Positions 1-7,461 of a stretch of DNA of 53,670 bases are shown in pieces. Made by a program: the position numbers and the translations under genes. The DNA is from CAZHLD01 sp964533185. Lineage in GTDB: Bacteria; Acidobacteriota; Terriglobia; Acidiferrales; UBA7541. The stretch is from NCBI GenBank assembly GCA_964533185.1, contig CAZHLD010000012.1:1-53670 (forward strand), in the 5' to 3' direction. The stretch's first letter is position 1; the number at the start of each line of letters is the position of its first letter. A model generated the notes under the pieces. That model worked only from the letters and a program-made list of their open reading frames with translations, searched no databases and was not told where the DNA came from.

Positions 1-458
1 GGTTTCGGCGGGAGCCGCCCACCAGTCCAACACCGCAAAGCTCCCGTCGCGGCGCACGCCCGCCGCCACCAGCAACACCCGCCTACGAAGCGTTGCATCC
101 AGTCCACCACTTTGCGCTGGCTCAGTCCGCCCACGGTCAAGGCAAACAGCACTTCGCCCAGCGCGTGCCGCTGATATTTCTCCAGCAGCCCGATCTCCGC
201 CGCGCCCGCCCGCCGCAGCCGCGGCACGCGAATCTGATGCAGCGTGCCCCACAACGTCGTCCAACACTTGCGCACCGTGTACCCCCAGCGATACACCTTC
301 TCCCCGCGCTTGCGCGCCTCGGCCACCCGCCGGTCCCGCTCCGCCGTGAGCAGCCCCTCGATGGTGCGCCGCAACTGCTGCAGAACCTCCTGCTGCACCT
401 GCTTCCATCCTTGCTCGACCAAATCCCGCAATGTTCGTCTCTCAGGTAGGGATAGCAT
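1..458 (-). pseudogene. IS256/mutator-type transposase remnant, cut by the window edge
   Basis: Read on the minus strand from an ATG at 458, the protein begins MLSLPERRTLRDLVEQGW and carries IVRVPRLR- and EKYQRHALGEVLFALTVGGL-like sequence typical of the N-terminal third of IS256-family transposases. After QRFVGG the family-like reading jumps to another frame (VLLVAAGVRRDGSFAVLDWW), which normally lies about 60 or more residues further on, after the first catalytic Asp. The linking segment with the DGVY-like motif is missing, so the copy has an internal deletion plus a frame change and cannot make a working enzyme. The rest lies beyond the left edge. The family call is firm; the exact deletion ends are estimates. 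Confidence 0.75.
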
Positions 459-631
459 GTTGGGTGTCTCTTCTTTTGCCCCCCGCCAGGGGCCAAAGAT
501 TCGGAGACACCCTTTTCCTTTTCCACCCAACTTTCAACAGAGAATCTTACAGACGGCTCCGAAGCGCGGTTCCATGAAGGCGCGGCGGTTGGTGGAACGC
601 GTGCGGTGTGTTATCGTCGCGCTGCGTTGTA

Positions 632-700
632 ACAGCGACTTTACGTCGCCAATTGGTGTTGCGTCACAACCGGTGGCGGGGTAAACCCGCCGCTACATCG
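632..700. repeat. Intergenic palindromic repeat (GCGAC/GTCGC and GGCGGG/CCCGCC type)
   Basis: Two small inverted repeats sit side by side: GCGAC-tttac-GTCGC at 635-649, and GGCGGG-gtaaa-CCCGCC within 673-696, followed by GCTAC. The same two modules return at 2001-2073, and related short forms occur near 6640 and 8450. They lie only between genes, which fits a dispersed non-coding repeat family. Confidence 0.6.
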
Positions 701-712
701 GGCTCCGAACCG

Positions 713-988
713 ATGGCCGAAAAACTCATCCTGGTGGGCTTCATCCCGGAAGTGATGGTCATTGGTCCCGAAGACCAGGTGGCGTGGCTCTCCGACGCCG
801 GCAACCTGAAGATCGAATTCGACCCCAAGCGCTGCCCGTTCAGCTCGAACGTGTTTCAGGCGCCGGCCGGGATGCGCCTGCTGAGCGGCACTGCGCGCCC
901 GGGGTCGAAGCCCGGTTCCTACCGGTACCGCCTGTGGCTTAACGACCAGCTCATTGGTCAGGGCGAAGTGATCCTCCGCGAAGCGTAA
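713..988 (+). CDS. Small conserved-looking protein of unknown function (91 aa)
   Basis: The ATG at 713 (MAEKLILVGFIPEVMVIG) follows a non-coding repeat, so the longer reading from 608 is not used. The product is soluble, has no signal peptide or membrane segment, and alternates hydrophobic and polar residues in a way that suggests an all-beta fold. The middle (KIEFDPKRCPFSSNVFQAP) followed by SGTARPGSKPGSYRYRL and a final QGEVILREA recalls small cupredoxin-like domains, but the copper ligands are not all present (one Cys, no His). I do not recognise the family. It stands alone, between an IS remnant and the strong promoter of the yceD operon; no function is proposed. Confidence 0.6.
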   Translation: MAEKLILVGFIPEVMVIGPEDQVAWLSDAGNLKIEFDPKRCPFSSNVFQAPAGMRLLSGTARPGSKPGSYRYRLWLNDQLIGQGEVILREA

Positions 989-1115
989 CGGCGTTCGCTG
1001 TATCTTCAAACTCTGATTCCGGATCGACCGAGAGTGGGGCAGCCTCTTCACTCAAACGTGTTCTGTAACTCCTGTACCGTTAGACTGTTGCCGGATTCGC
1101 ATCGGTCTGGCCCTC

Positions 1116-1159
1116 TTGACAAGCGGTATTCTTGACAACGACGGCCAGCTAACTATAAT
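1116..1159 (+). promoter_or_regulatory. Strong sigma-70 type promoter for yceD-rpmF-plsX-fab operon
   Basis: TTGACA at 1132-1137 and TATAAT at 1154-1159 are both exact consensus boxes, separated by 16 bp. A second perfect TTGACA lies at 1116-1121, 16 bp upstream of the first. The start codon of yceD is at 1223, leaving a leader of about 55 bases. Confidence 0.8.
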
Positions 1160-1222
1160 GGGCTTTCCGCGGGGGAGAGCGTTCAGGGAACCTACCGGGT
1201 CGCATGAGTCGCGGAAAACAGA

Positions 1223-1756
1223 GTGTTTCTCGACATCAAAGAACTAGCGGTTCGCAAGATCCGCATCCGCAAAAGCTACACGCCCGGTGCGCTGGACCTG
1301 CGTTCGGGGGACTTCCGTCAGCTCGAACCGCTGGAGGTGCGCGCCTCGGCCGAGTTGGTCGAGGGCCAGATCCGCGTCTGGGGCACGCTGCACACGCGGC
1401 TGGAGATGGTCTGTGCGCGGTGTCTTGAGCCAGTGGGCGAGGAGATCAGCCGCGAGTTTGACCTCTACCACCGGCCGATGTCGGACATCACCCGCGAAGA
1501 GGAAGTCCACCTGAAGGACGAAGACACCGAGATTGCCTTCTTCAAAGGCGAGGGCCTCTTTCTGGCCGACGTGCTGGCCGAACAGGTCCACCTGGCCCTG
1601 CCCATGAAGGTGATCTGCCGCAGCGACTGCCGCGGCCTGTGCCCGCACTGCGGCGCCAGCCTCAACAACGAAGAGTGCCGCTGCGAATCCCATTCCGCCG
1701 ACCCGCGGATGGCCCCGCTGGCGCGCCTCAAGCAGGACTGGTTCAAAAAGCAATAG
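1223..1756 (+). CDS. yceD: YceD/DUF177 family protein
   Basis: A 177-residue DUF177 protein. This family is almost always encoded just upstream of rpmF and is linked to 23S rRNA and ribosome metabolism; its exact biochemical role is not settled. Cys64 and Cys67 (CARC) in the middle, and a second cluster CRSDCRGLCPHCG with later Cys residues near the C-terminus, form the family's metal-type signature. The start is a GTG at 1223, because the ATG at 1204 is in another frame. It is the first gene of a co-directional run (rpmF 62 bp downstream), behind the strong promoter at 1132-1159. Confidence 0.92.
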   Translation: MFLDIKELAVRKIRIRKSYTPGALDLRSGDFRQLEPLEVRASAELVEGQIRVWGTLHTRLEMVCARCLEPVGEEISREFDLYHRPMSDITREEEVHLKDEDTEIAFFKGEGLFLADVLAEQVHLALPMKVICRSDCRGLCPHCGASLNNEECRCESHSADPRMAPLARLKQDWFKKQ

Positions 1757-1818
1757 CACGCAGCCGTTGAAACTCATACAATGCCCCCACACAGAGGGGG
1801 CCAAGACGAGGAGTTGGT

Positions 1819-1998
1819 ATGCCCAATCCGAAGCGACGCCATTCCAAAGCCCGCAAGAATAAGCGGCGAGCGCACGACCACCTCACCGCACCGACGCTTG
1901 CCGAATGTCCCAATTGCCATGAGCGCAAGCTGCCCCACCGCGCCTGCCCCCACTGCGGCCACTATAAAGGGCGGGAAGTGGTGGACACCTCGGCGTAG
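1819..1998 (+). CDS. rpmF: 50S ribosomal protein L32
   Basis: Small basic 59-residue protein starting MPNPKRRHSKARNKRRAHD, the classic L32 N-terminus. Four cysteines in two pairs (C30/C33 and C43/C46) show that it is the zinc-binding form of L32. It sits inside the large ribosomal subunit near the peptidyl-transferase centre. An AGGAG-like ribosome site (GAGGAG) lies 6-10 bases before the ATG. The neighbours yceD and plsX are the usual ones for bacterial rpmF. Confidence 0.95.
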   Translation: MPNPKRRHSKARKNKRRAHDHLTAPTLAECPNCHERKLPHRACPHCGHYKGREVVDTSA

Positions 1999-2000
1999 AG

Positions 2001-2073
2001 GCGACTTGACGTCGCCACTCTGTGGCGGGATCGGTCCGCCGCTACGACCGTGGCGGGATAAACCCGCCGGTAC
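2001..2073. repeat. Second copy of the intergenic palindromic repeat
   Basis: Between rpmF and plsX: GCGACttgacGTCGC, then GTGGCGGG-at-CGGTCCGCCGCTAC, then GTGGCGGGATAAACCCGCC. It shares both modules with the repeat at 632-700. Any transcript through here could fold into stacked hairpins, so it may also affect expression between rpmF and plsX. Confidence 0.6.
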
Positions 2074-2084
2074 CTAGACATCCG

Positions 2085-3086
2085 ATGATCACAATCGCCG
2101 TTGACGCCATGGGAGGGGACCACGCCCCGCGCCCTGAGGTCGAAGGCGCACTCGAGGCCGCGCGCAGCATTGGCGTGCGCATCCTGTTGGCCGGCCAGCC
2201 CGCCGCGATTAGACGCGAGCTGGCCCGCCATAAGCATCGCGGCCTGCCGGTGGAGGTCGTGCCTGCCGGCGAAGTCATCACCATGCAGGACTCGCCGATG
2301 CAGGCCTTCCGGCGGAAGAAGGACAGTTCGGTGCATGTTGCTGCGCGGCTGGTGCGAGATGGCCACGCCGAAGGACTGGTCAGCGCCGGCAACACCGGCG
2401 CAGTGATGGCCGTGACGCGCTTTACGCTGGGCACTCTTGGCGGTGTGGACCGGGTCGCTCTGGCCGCTCCGTTTCCGACGCTGAAGGGCGGCGTCTCGGT
2501 GCTGCTCGACGTCGGCGCCAACGTGGATTCGAAGGTCGAGCACCTCGAGCAGTTCGCGGTGATGGGCGAGATCTACTACCGCGCCATCTTCGGCACCCGG
2601 CGTCCGCGAGTCGGCCTGCTCTCGATCGGCAAGGAAGAAATGAAGGGCAACGAGCTGACCCGCGAAGCCCACCCGCGGTTCAAGCGATTGCCGCTGCACT
2701 TTGTGGGCAACGTCGAGGGCCGCGACGTCTTCGCCGGCAACGTGGACGTGATCGTCTGCGACGGCTTTATCGGCAACGTCGCTCTGAAAATCAGCGAAGG
2801 GGTGGCGCAATTGATCGTCACCATGCTCAAAGGCGCGCTCAACAGCACCCTCGCGGCCCAGGTAGGCTCCCTGATCGCTCGCCGCGCCTTTCAGGACTTC
2901 AAAAAAAAGATTGACTATGCCGAGTATGGCGGTGCACCGTTGCTCGGCGTGCGGGGTGTTACCGTGATTGGCCACGGCCGGTCTGACGCCAACGCCATCA
3001 AGAACGCCGTCCGCGTGGCCGCAGAGCTGGCCCGCTCAAAGATAAACGAAAAGATCGAGCAGGAGCTCTCCACCGTCGCCGTGTAG
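2085..3086 (+). CDS. plsX: Phosphate acyltransferase PlsX
   Basis: Soluble enzyme that turns acyl-ACP plus phosphate into acyl-phosphate, the donor for PlsY in phospholipid synthesis. The product is 333 residues and begins MITIAVDAMGGDHAP, the PlsX hallmark, with SAGNTGAVMA and GFIGNVALK-type motifs further on. A longer in-frame reading to 2022 would run through the intergenic repeat and is rejected. It lies between rpmF and fabD as in many bacteria, but the fabH gene that usually follows plsX is missing. Confidence 0.95.
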   Translation: MITIAVDAMGGDHAPRPEVEGALEAARSIGVRILLAGQPAAIRRELARHKHRGLPVEVVPAGEVITMQDSPMQAFRRKKDSSVHVAARLVRDGHAEGLVSAGNTGAVMAVTRFTLGTLGGVDRVALAAPFPTLKGGVSVLLDVGANVDSKVEHLEQFAVMGEIYYRAIFGTRRPRVGLLSIGKEEMKGNELTREAHPRFKRLPLHFVGNVEGRDVFAGNVDVIVCDGFIGNVALKISEGVAQLIVTMLKGALNSTLAAQVGSLIARRAFQDFKKKIDYAEYGGAPLLGVRGVTVIGHGRSDANAIKNAVRVAAELARSKINEKIEQELSTVAV

Positions 3087-3122
3087 CGGCGGCGTCAAGA
3101 CACGATCATTGCGGTTTCGAAT

Positions 3123-4082
3123 ATGGGCAAACTCGCATTCCTGTTTCCCGGCCAGGCTTCGCAGTACCCGGGCATGGGCAAGGACCTGGCCGACAAGTAC
3201 CCTGCGGCTCGCGCCGTCTTCGACGAGGCCGACCGCACGCTGGAAATTTCCGTCTCGCAACTCTGCTTTAGCGGCTCAGAAGATGACCTGAAGCTCACCG
3301 CCAACACCCAGCCCGCCATCCTGACCGTGAGCGTGGCCGCCTTCCGCGTTCTGGCTGAGAAGGGCATCACTCCGGACTACGTCGCCGGCCACAGCCTGGG
3401 CGAATACTCTGCGCTGGTTGCAGCCGGCAGCCTTAGCTTTGCCGAGGCCGTCCGCCTGGTCCGCCACCGCGGCACCTACATGCAAGAAGCCGTCCCCGCC
3501 GGACAGGGGGCCATGGCCGCCATCCTGGGCCTGGCCCCGGCGCAAGTTGCCGACATCTGCAAGCATGCCGCCGAGGGCGAAGCGGTCGCCCCAGCCAACC
3601 TGAATACGCCCGACCAGACGGTCATCTCCGGCTCGGCCGCAGCGGTGAAGCGCGCTGTCCAACTGGCCTCGGCCAGTGGCGCCAAGCGCGCCGTTGTGCT
3701 GGCCGTCTCGGCCCCGTTCCACAGCGAGCTGATGCTGCCCGCGCAGCAGAGGCTCGAGCCCGAACTACGTGCTACCGAGTTTGCCGCGCTGCGCGTTCCG
3801 CTGGTCACCAATGTGGACGCCGAAATCATCACCAACGGCGAAGAGGCATGCGAGGCGCTGATCCGCCAGGTGTCGCTGCCAGTGCGCTGGGAGGAGTCAG
3901 TGCGTGTGCTGGTTGATGCCGGCGTCAGCACCTTTGTCGAAGTCGGCCCTGGCCGGGTCCTGAACGGCCTGCTGCGGCAGATCGAGCGGTCGGTGCACGG
4001 CTTCAACGTGGAGGACGAAAAGAGCATGCTCGCCACGCTCGACAAATTGGCACAGGCCCGCGCAGAGACCTCGGAGGCATAA
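3123..4082 (+). CDS. fabD: Malonyl-CoA:ACP transacylase
   Basis: Transfers malonyl groups from CoA to ACP, feeding the elongation cycle. The 319-residue product shows the opening LAFLFPGQASQYPGMG, the nucleophile motif GHSLGEYSAL (Ser91), and a later SAPFHSELM with the catalytic His. Length is normal for FabD. It starts 36 bp after plsX and is followed by fabG. Confidence 0.96.
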   Translation: MGKLAFLFPGQASQYPGMGKDLADKYPAARAVFDEADRTLEISVSQLCFSGSEDDLKLTANTQPAILTVSVAAFRVLAEKGITPDYVAGHSLGEYSALVAAGSLSFAEAVRLVRHRGTYMQEAVPAGQGAMAAILGLAPAQVADICKHAAEGEAVAPANLNTPDQTVISGSAAAVKRAVQLASASGAKRAVVLAVSAPFHSELMLPAQQRLEPELRATEFAALRVPLVTNVDAEIITNGEEACEALIRQVSLPVRWEESVRVLVDAGVSTFVEVGPGRVLNGLLRQIERSVHGFNVEDEKSMLATLDKLAQARAETSEA

Positions 4083-4089
4083 CGCCGGC

Positions 4090-4145
4090 CTCCGGCCGGT
4101 TCTTGTCGGTCCGTCGGGGCGTATGCCCATACCCCTACGAAAGGC
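4090..4145. repeat. Intergenic palindromic repeat between fabD and fabG
   Basis: GCCGGCCTCCGGCCGG forms one small hairpin; the following GTCGGGGCGTATGCCCATACCCC-type text forms a second and ends in CCCCTACG. The same CCCCTACG-ended palindrome occurs at 4921-4977 and, with an insert, at 33216-33283. Confidence 0.5.
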
Positions 4146-4174
4146 TAAGACGGAATCTCGAGTTTCGATTTCTT

Positions 4175-4921
4175 ATGTTTGAACTGAGCAATCGCAGCGC
4201 ACTCGTAACCGGCGCATCGCAGGGCATCGGCCGGGCCACGGCCCTGGCTCTGGCCCGTGCCGGCGGCAAAGTTGCCGCTGCAGCCCGCAACGCCGAAAAG
4301 CTGGCCAGCGTCGTCGCCGAAATCACTGCCGCTGGCGGCGAAGCCCTGGCCGTCCCGATGGATGTTGCCGATGGCGCGCAGATAAAAGCCGGCTTCGCAA
4401 GTGTGATCGAGCGCTGGGGCAAGCTCGACATCCTGGTGAACAACGCCGCCATCACCCGCGATGGCCTGGCCCTGCGAATGAAACCCGACGACTGGGAAGC
4501 CGTTCTGCGCACCAACCTGACCGGCGCGCACTTGTGCATCCAGCAGGCGCTGGCTTCGATGGTGCGGCAGCGCTACGGACGAATCATCAACGTTACGTCG
4601 GTAGTCGCCCGTATGGGCAACGCCGGCCAGGCCAACTACGTTGCCGCCAAGGCCGGCCTGATCGGACTGACCAAGGCCATCGCCACCGAGGTCGCTTCGC
4701 GCAACATCACGGTGAATGCAGTCGCGCCGGGCTTCATCATTTCGCCGATGACCGACCCGCTGCCGCAGAAGGTCAAAGACGACCTGGCTGCCCGCATCCC
4801 GCTTGGACGCCTGGGCTCCGATGGCGACGTTGCCGCCGCCATCGTCTTCCTGGCCAGCGAAGAGGCCGGTTACATCACGGGGCATGTGCTGGACGTGAAC
4901 GGCGGGATGTATATGGCGTAG
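4175..4921 (+). CDS. fabG: 3-oxoacyl-ACP reductase FabG
   Basis: NADPH-dependent reduction of 3-oxoacyl-ACP in fatty-acid synthesis. The 248-residue short-chain dehydrogenase has the nucleotide motif TGASQGIG (residues 12-19), NNA near 90, and the catalytic set Ser142, Tyr155 and Lys159 (YVAAK). The ATG at 4175 gives the normal FabG N-terminus; the upstream in-frame sequence belongs to a palindromic repeat. Order fabD-fabG-acpP-fabF is the usual one. Confidence 0.95.
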   Translation: MFELSNRSALVTGASQGIGRATALALARAGGKVAAAARNAEKLASVVAEITAAGGEALAVPMDVADGAQIKAGFASVIERWGKLDILVNNAAITRDGLALRMKPDDWEAVLRTNLTGAHLCIQQALASMVRQRYGRIINVTSVVARMGNAGQANYVAAKAGLIGLTKAIATEVASRNITVNAVAPGFIISPMTDPLPQKVKDDLAARIPLGRLGSDGDVAAAIVFLASEEAGYITGHVLDVNGGMYMA

Positions 4922-4977
4922 GGCCGGCCCTCCGTGTCCACCCCCGTTGGGCATGCACAGATGCCTGCCCCTACGGT
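4921..4977. repeat. Intergenic palindromic repeat between fabG and acpP
   Basis: Contains CCCCCGTTGGGCATGC and ATGCCTGCCCCTACGG, related to the repeats near 4120 and 33216. It lies just upstream of the acpP promoter. Confidence 0.45.
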
Positions 4978-4994
4978 TGGATGAAGCGCTGCGG

Positions 4995-5023
4995 TTGACC
5001 TTGCCGCAGTCGCTGACTAGAAT
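4995..5023 (+). promoter_or_regulatory. Internal promoter upstream of acpP
   Basis: TTGACC (4995-5000) and TAGAAT (5018-5023) with an ideal 17-bp spacer. It would give acpP, whose product is needed in large amounts, its own transcript starting about 80 bases before the ATG at 5113. Confidence 0.7.
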
Positions 5024-5112
5024 GGGCGGGTTATTCGGAAGCCGATAAGGACGACCGGGCGGCATGGTTGGCCGCCGATCTGCACAACGCGAAGTCCGGA
5101 GGGAGACCGAGC

Positions 5113-5358
5113 ATGGCCAGCGTGGAAGAACGCGTGAAGCAAATCATTGTGGAGCAGCTGGGGGTGGACGAGGGCGAAGTAACCGCCACCGCTTCCTTCG
5201 TGGACGACCTGGGCGCCGATTCGCTCGATACCGTCGAGCTGGTGATGGCGTTCGAAGAGGCCTTCGGCATTGAAATCCCCGACGAAGACGCCGAAAAAAT
5301 CGCCACGGTCAAAGACGCCATCGCGTACATCGAAAAACACGCTCAGGCCAAGAAGTAA
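5113..5358 (+). CDS. acpP: Acyl carrier protein
   Basis: 81-residue acidic protein with the phosphopantetheine site DDLGADSLDTVELVM; Ser37 is the attachment residue. It carries growing acyl chains between the Fab enzymes. The ATG at 5113 has a GGAGGGAGA ribosome site upstream. The longer in-frame reading from 5068 adds an N-terminus atypical of ACP. Confidence 0.97.
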   Translation: MASVEERVKQIIVEQLGVDEGEVTATASFVDDLGADSLDTVELVMAFEEAFGIEIPDEDAEKIATVKDAIAYIEKHAQAKK

Positions 5359-5397
5359 GCCGCCGGCCGGAGCGTTTCTCCGAGGAGAGTCGTCGCC

Positions 5398-6639
5398 TTG
5401 AGTCGCCGGGTCGTGGTAACGGGTGTCGGTCTGGTTTGTGGCTGCGGGATTGGCACCGAGGAAGCTTGGGCCAATCTGCAGACCGGGCGGAGCGGCATCG
5501 GCCCCATCACGCAATTTGATGCCACAGGCTTCGATTGCCGCATCGCCGGCGAAGTCCGCGGCTTCGACCCGCTGAACTGGCTCGAGAAAAAAGAGCTGAA
5601 GAAGACGGGACGCTTCATCCAACTGGCTCTGGCCGCTGCGGACTTCGCAATGAAGATGTCCGACCTGGAGGTAACGCCAGCTAACGCCGAGCAGACCGGC
5701 GTCTATATTTCGTCCGGCATCGGCGGTTTCGACATCATCGAGCGCGAACACACAAAGCTCATGCAAGGTGGTCCCGGCAAGATCTCACCCTTCTTCATAC
5801 CGGCCGCCATTGTCAACCTGGCGTCCGGCCACGTCTCGATCCGCTACGGCGCGCAGGGTCCCAACTCCGCCACAGCCACTGCCTGTTCTGCCTCAGCCCA
5901 CGCCATCGGCGATTCGTACAAGATTATCCAGCGCGGCGATGCCGACGCGATGATCTGTGGCGGCGCCGAAGCTGCCATCACGCCCATGGGCGTGGGCGGC
6001 TTCGCAGCCATGAAAGCGCTCTCCACGCGCAACGACGAGCCCGAACGCGCCAGTCGGCCCTTTGACGCCCAGCGCGATGGCTTTGTGGTCGGCGAAGGCG
6101 CCGGAATCCTGATTCTCGAATCACTCGATTCGGCCCGGCAACGCGGCGCGAAGATCCTCGCCGAGATCGTCGGCTACGGAATGTCCGGCGACGCCTACCA
6201 CATTACCCAGCCCGCCGAAGAAGGCGCCGGCGCCTACCGCGTGATGCGTGCTACGCTGCGCGATGCCGGGCTCGGTCCCGAAGTGGTGGACTACGTCAAC
6301 GCTCACGGCACCTCGACGCCCATCGGCGACGCCATCGAAACCACCGCAGTCAAGCGCTTTTTCGGCGACCGCGCGAAGAAAGTGCCGGTCAGCTCGACCA
6401 AGTCCATGACCGGGCACCTGCTGGGCGGAGCCGGCGGGCTTGAAGCCGGCATTTGCATCCTGGCCCTGCGCGACCAGGTCTTGCCGCCGACGATCAACTA
6501 CGAGAACCCCGATCCGGCCTGCGACCTGGACTACGTGCCCAACCAGGCGCGCAAGGCCACGGTGCGCTACGCGCTATCGAATTCGTTCGGCTTTGGCGGC
6601 ACAAATGCCGCCCTGCTCTTCAAGCGCTGGGAAGAGTAG
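5398..6639 (+). CDS. fabF: 3-oxoacyl-ACP synthase II
   Basis: Condensing enzyme that elongates acyl-ACP with malonyl-ACP. The 413-residue product has the thiolase-fold triad: Cys163 (TACSASAHAI), His303 (NAHGTSTPIGD) and His340 (KSMTGHLLGGAG). The start is TTG at 5398, preceded by GAGGAGAG; the protein then reads SRRVVVTGVGLV as expected. It is the last fab gene of the run. Because fabH is absent here, chain initiation must use an enzyme encoded elsewhere. Confidence 0.95.
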   Translation: MSRRVVVTGVGLVCGCGIGTEEAWANLQTGRSGIGPITQFDATGFDCRIAGEVRGFDPLNWLEKKELKKTGRFIQLALAAADFAMKMSDLEVTPANAEQTGVYISSGIGGFDIIEREHTKLMQGGPGKISPFFIPAAIVNLASGHVSIRYGAQGPNSATATACSASAHAIGDSYKIIQRGDADAMICGGAEAAITPMGVGGFAAMKALSTRNDEPERASRPFDAQRDGFVVGEGAGILILESLDSARQRGAKILAEIVGYGMSGDAYHITQPAEEGAGAYRVMRATLRDAGLGPEVVDYVNAHGTSTPIGDAIETTAVKRFFGDRAKKVPVSSTKSMTGHLLGGAGGLEAGICILALRDQVLPPTINYENPDPACDLDYVPNQARKATVRYALSNSFGFGGTNAALLFKRWEE

Positions 6640-6690
6640 CGGCGGGCTTACCCCGCCAACCACCGGCTCTCGCACTCGTAGGAGGAATCC

Positions 6691-7461
6691 TTGAACGTCG
6701 CGGTCTGCATCAAGCAGGTTCCTGCCAAAGACGCACCTCTGGCTATTGCCGAAGGCAGCGCGTGGATCCGCGAGGCCGATATCGGCTTTGAGATGAACGA
6801 GCCGGACCGTTTCGCTCTCGAAGAAGCTCTGCGCCTCAAGGAAAAGCACGGTGGCGAGGTGGTGGCGATCTCAATGGGCCCGGAGCGCGTGAAGTCCACG
6901 ATCAAAGAGGCACTTGCCAAAGGCGCAGACCGCGGCATCCACGTCGCCGATGACAAGTTCTTCCAGCTCGACCCCCTGGCGGCGGCAAGGTCGCTGGCTG
7001 CGGCCATCGCAAAAGAAAAGTTCGACCTGGTCCTCACCGGCTTGCAGAGCGACGACCACGGCTTCGGCCAGACAGGCGTCCTGCTGGCCGAGTTACTCGG
7101 GCTGCCGCACGCCACGATCATCATGCAGATCGAAGTCGCCGACGGCCGCATGAAGCTTAAGCGCGAACTGGAGGCCGGCTGGTTCCAGTGGGTCGAGCTG
7201 CCCCTGCCCGCCGTGCTCAGCATCCAGTCGGGCATCAACAAGGTCCGCTACGCCACGCTGAAGGGCATCATGGCGGCGAAGAACAAAGAGATCACCACGA
7301 TTTCGCGCGAATCGCTGGGCGTTGCGAGCGAGCTGACCCAGCGCGTGGAGCGCATTTATGTGCCGCAGAAGACCAAGAAAACGGAGTTCCTCACCGGTAC
7401 GCCCAAGGAAGCTGCGGCCAAACTGGTGGAGAAACTGAAGTTCGAAGCGAGGGTGATCTGA
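6691..7461 (+). CDS. etfB: Electron transfer flavoprotein, beta subunit
   Basis: AMP-binding subunit of the ETF heterodimer that accepts electrons from acyl-CoA dehydrogenases. The 256-residue product starts NVAVCIKQVPAKDAPL and has the GADRGIHVAD and QSDDHGFGQTG segments of the family. The start codon is TTG, with a strong AGGAGG at 6680-6686. Its TGA overlaps the ATG of etfA by one base (TGATG), showing translational coupling. Confidence 0.93.
   Translation: MNVAVCIKQVPAKDAPLAIAEGSAWIREADIGFEMNEPDRFALEEALRLKEKHGGEVVAISMGPERVKSTIKEALAKGADRGIHVADDKFFQLDPLAAARSLAAAIAKEKFDLVLTGLQSDDHGFGQTGVLLAELLGLPHATIIMQIEVADGRMKLKRELEAGWFQWVELPLPAVLSIQSGINKVRYATLKGIMAAKNKEITTISRESLGVASELTQRVERIYVPQKTKKTEFLTGTPKEAAAKLVEKLKFEARVI

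Noticed and set aside
1962..2975. Long open frame antisense to plsX (minus strand, about 337 codons)
   Set aside because: It mirrors the codon pattern of plsX in GC-rich DNA; no family features, and plsX is certain.
4145..5065. Long minus-strand frame over fabG
   Set aside because: Antisense shadow of a clear FabG gene; composition rich in Gly/His/Arg without motifs.
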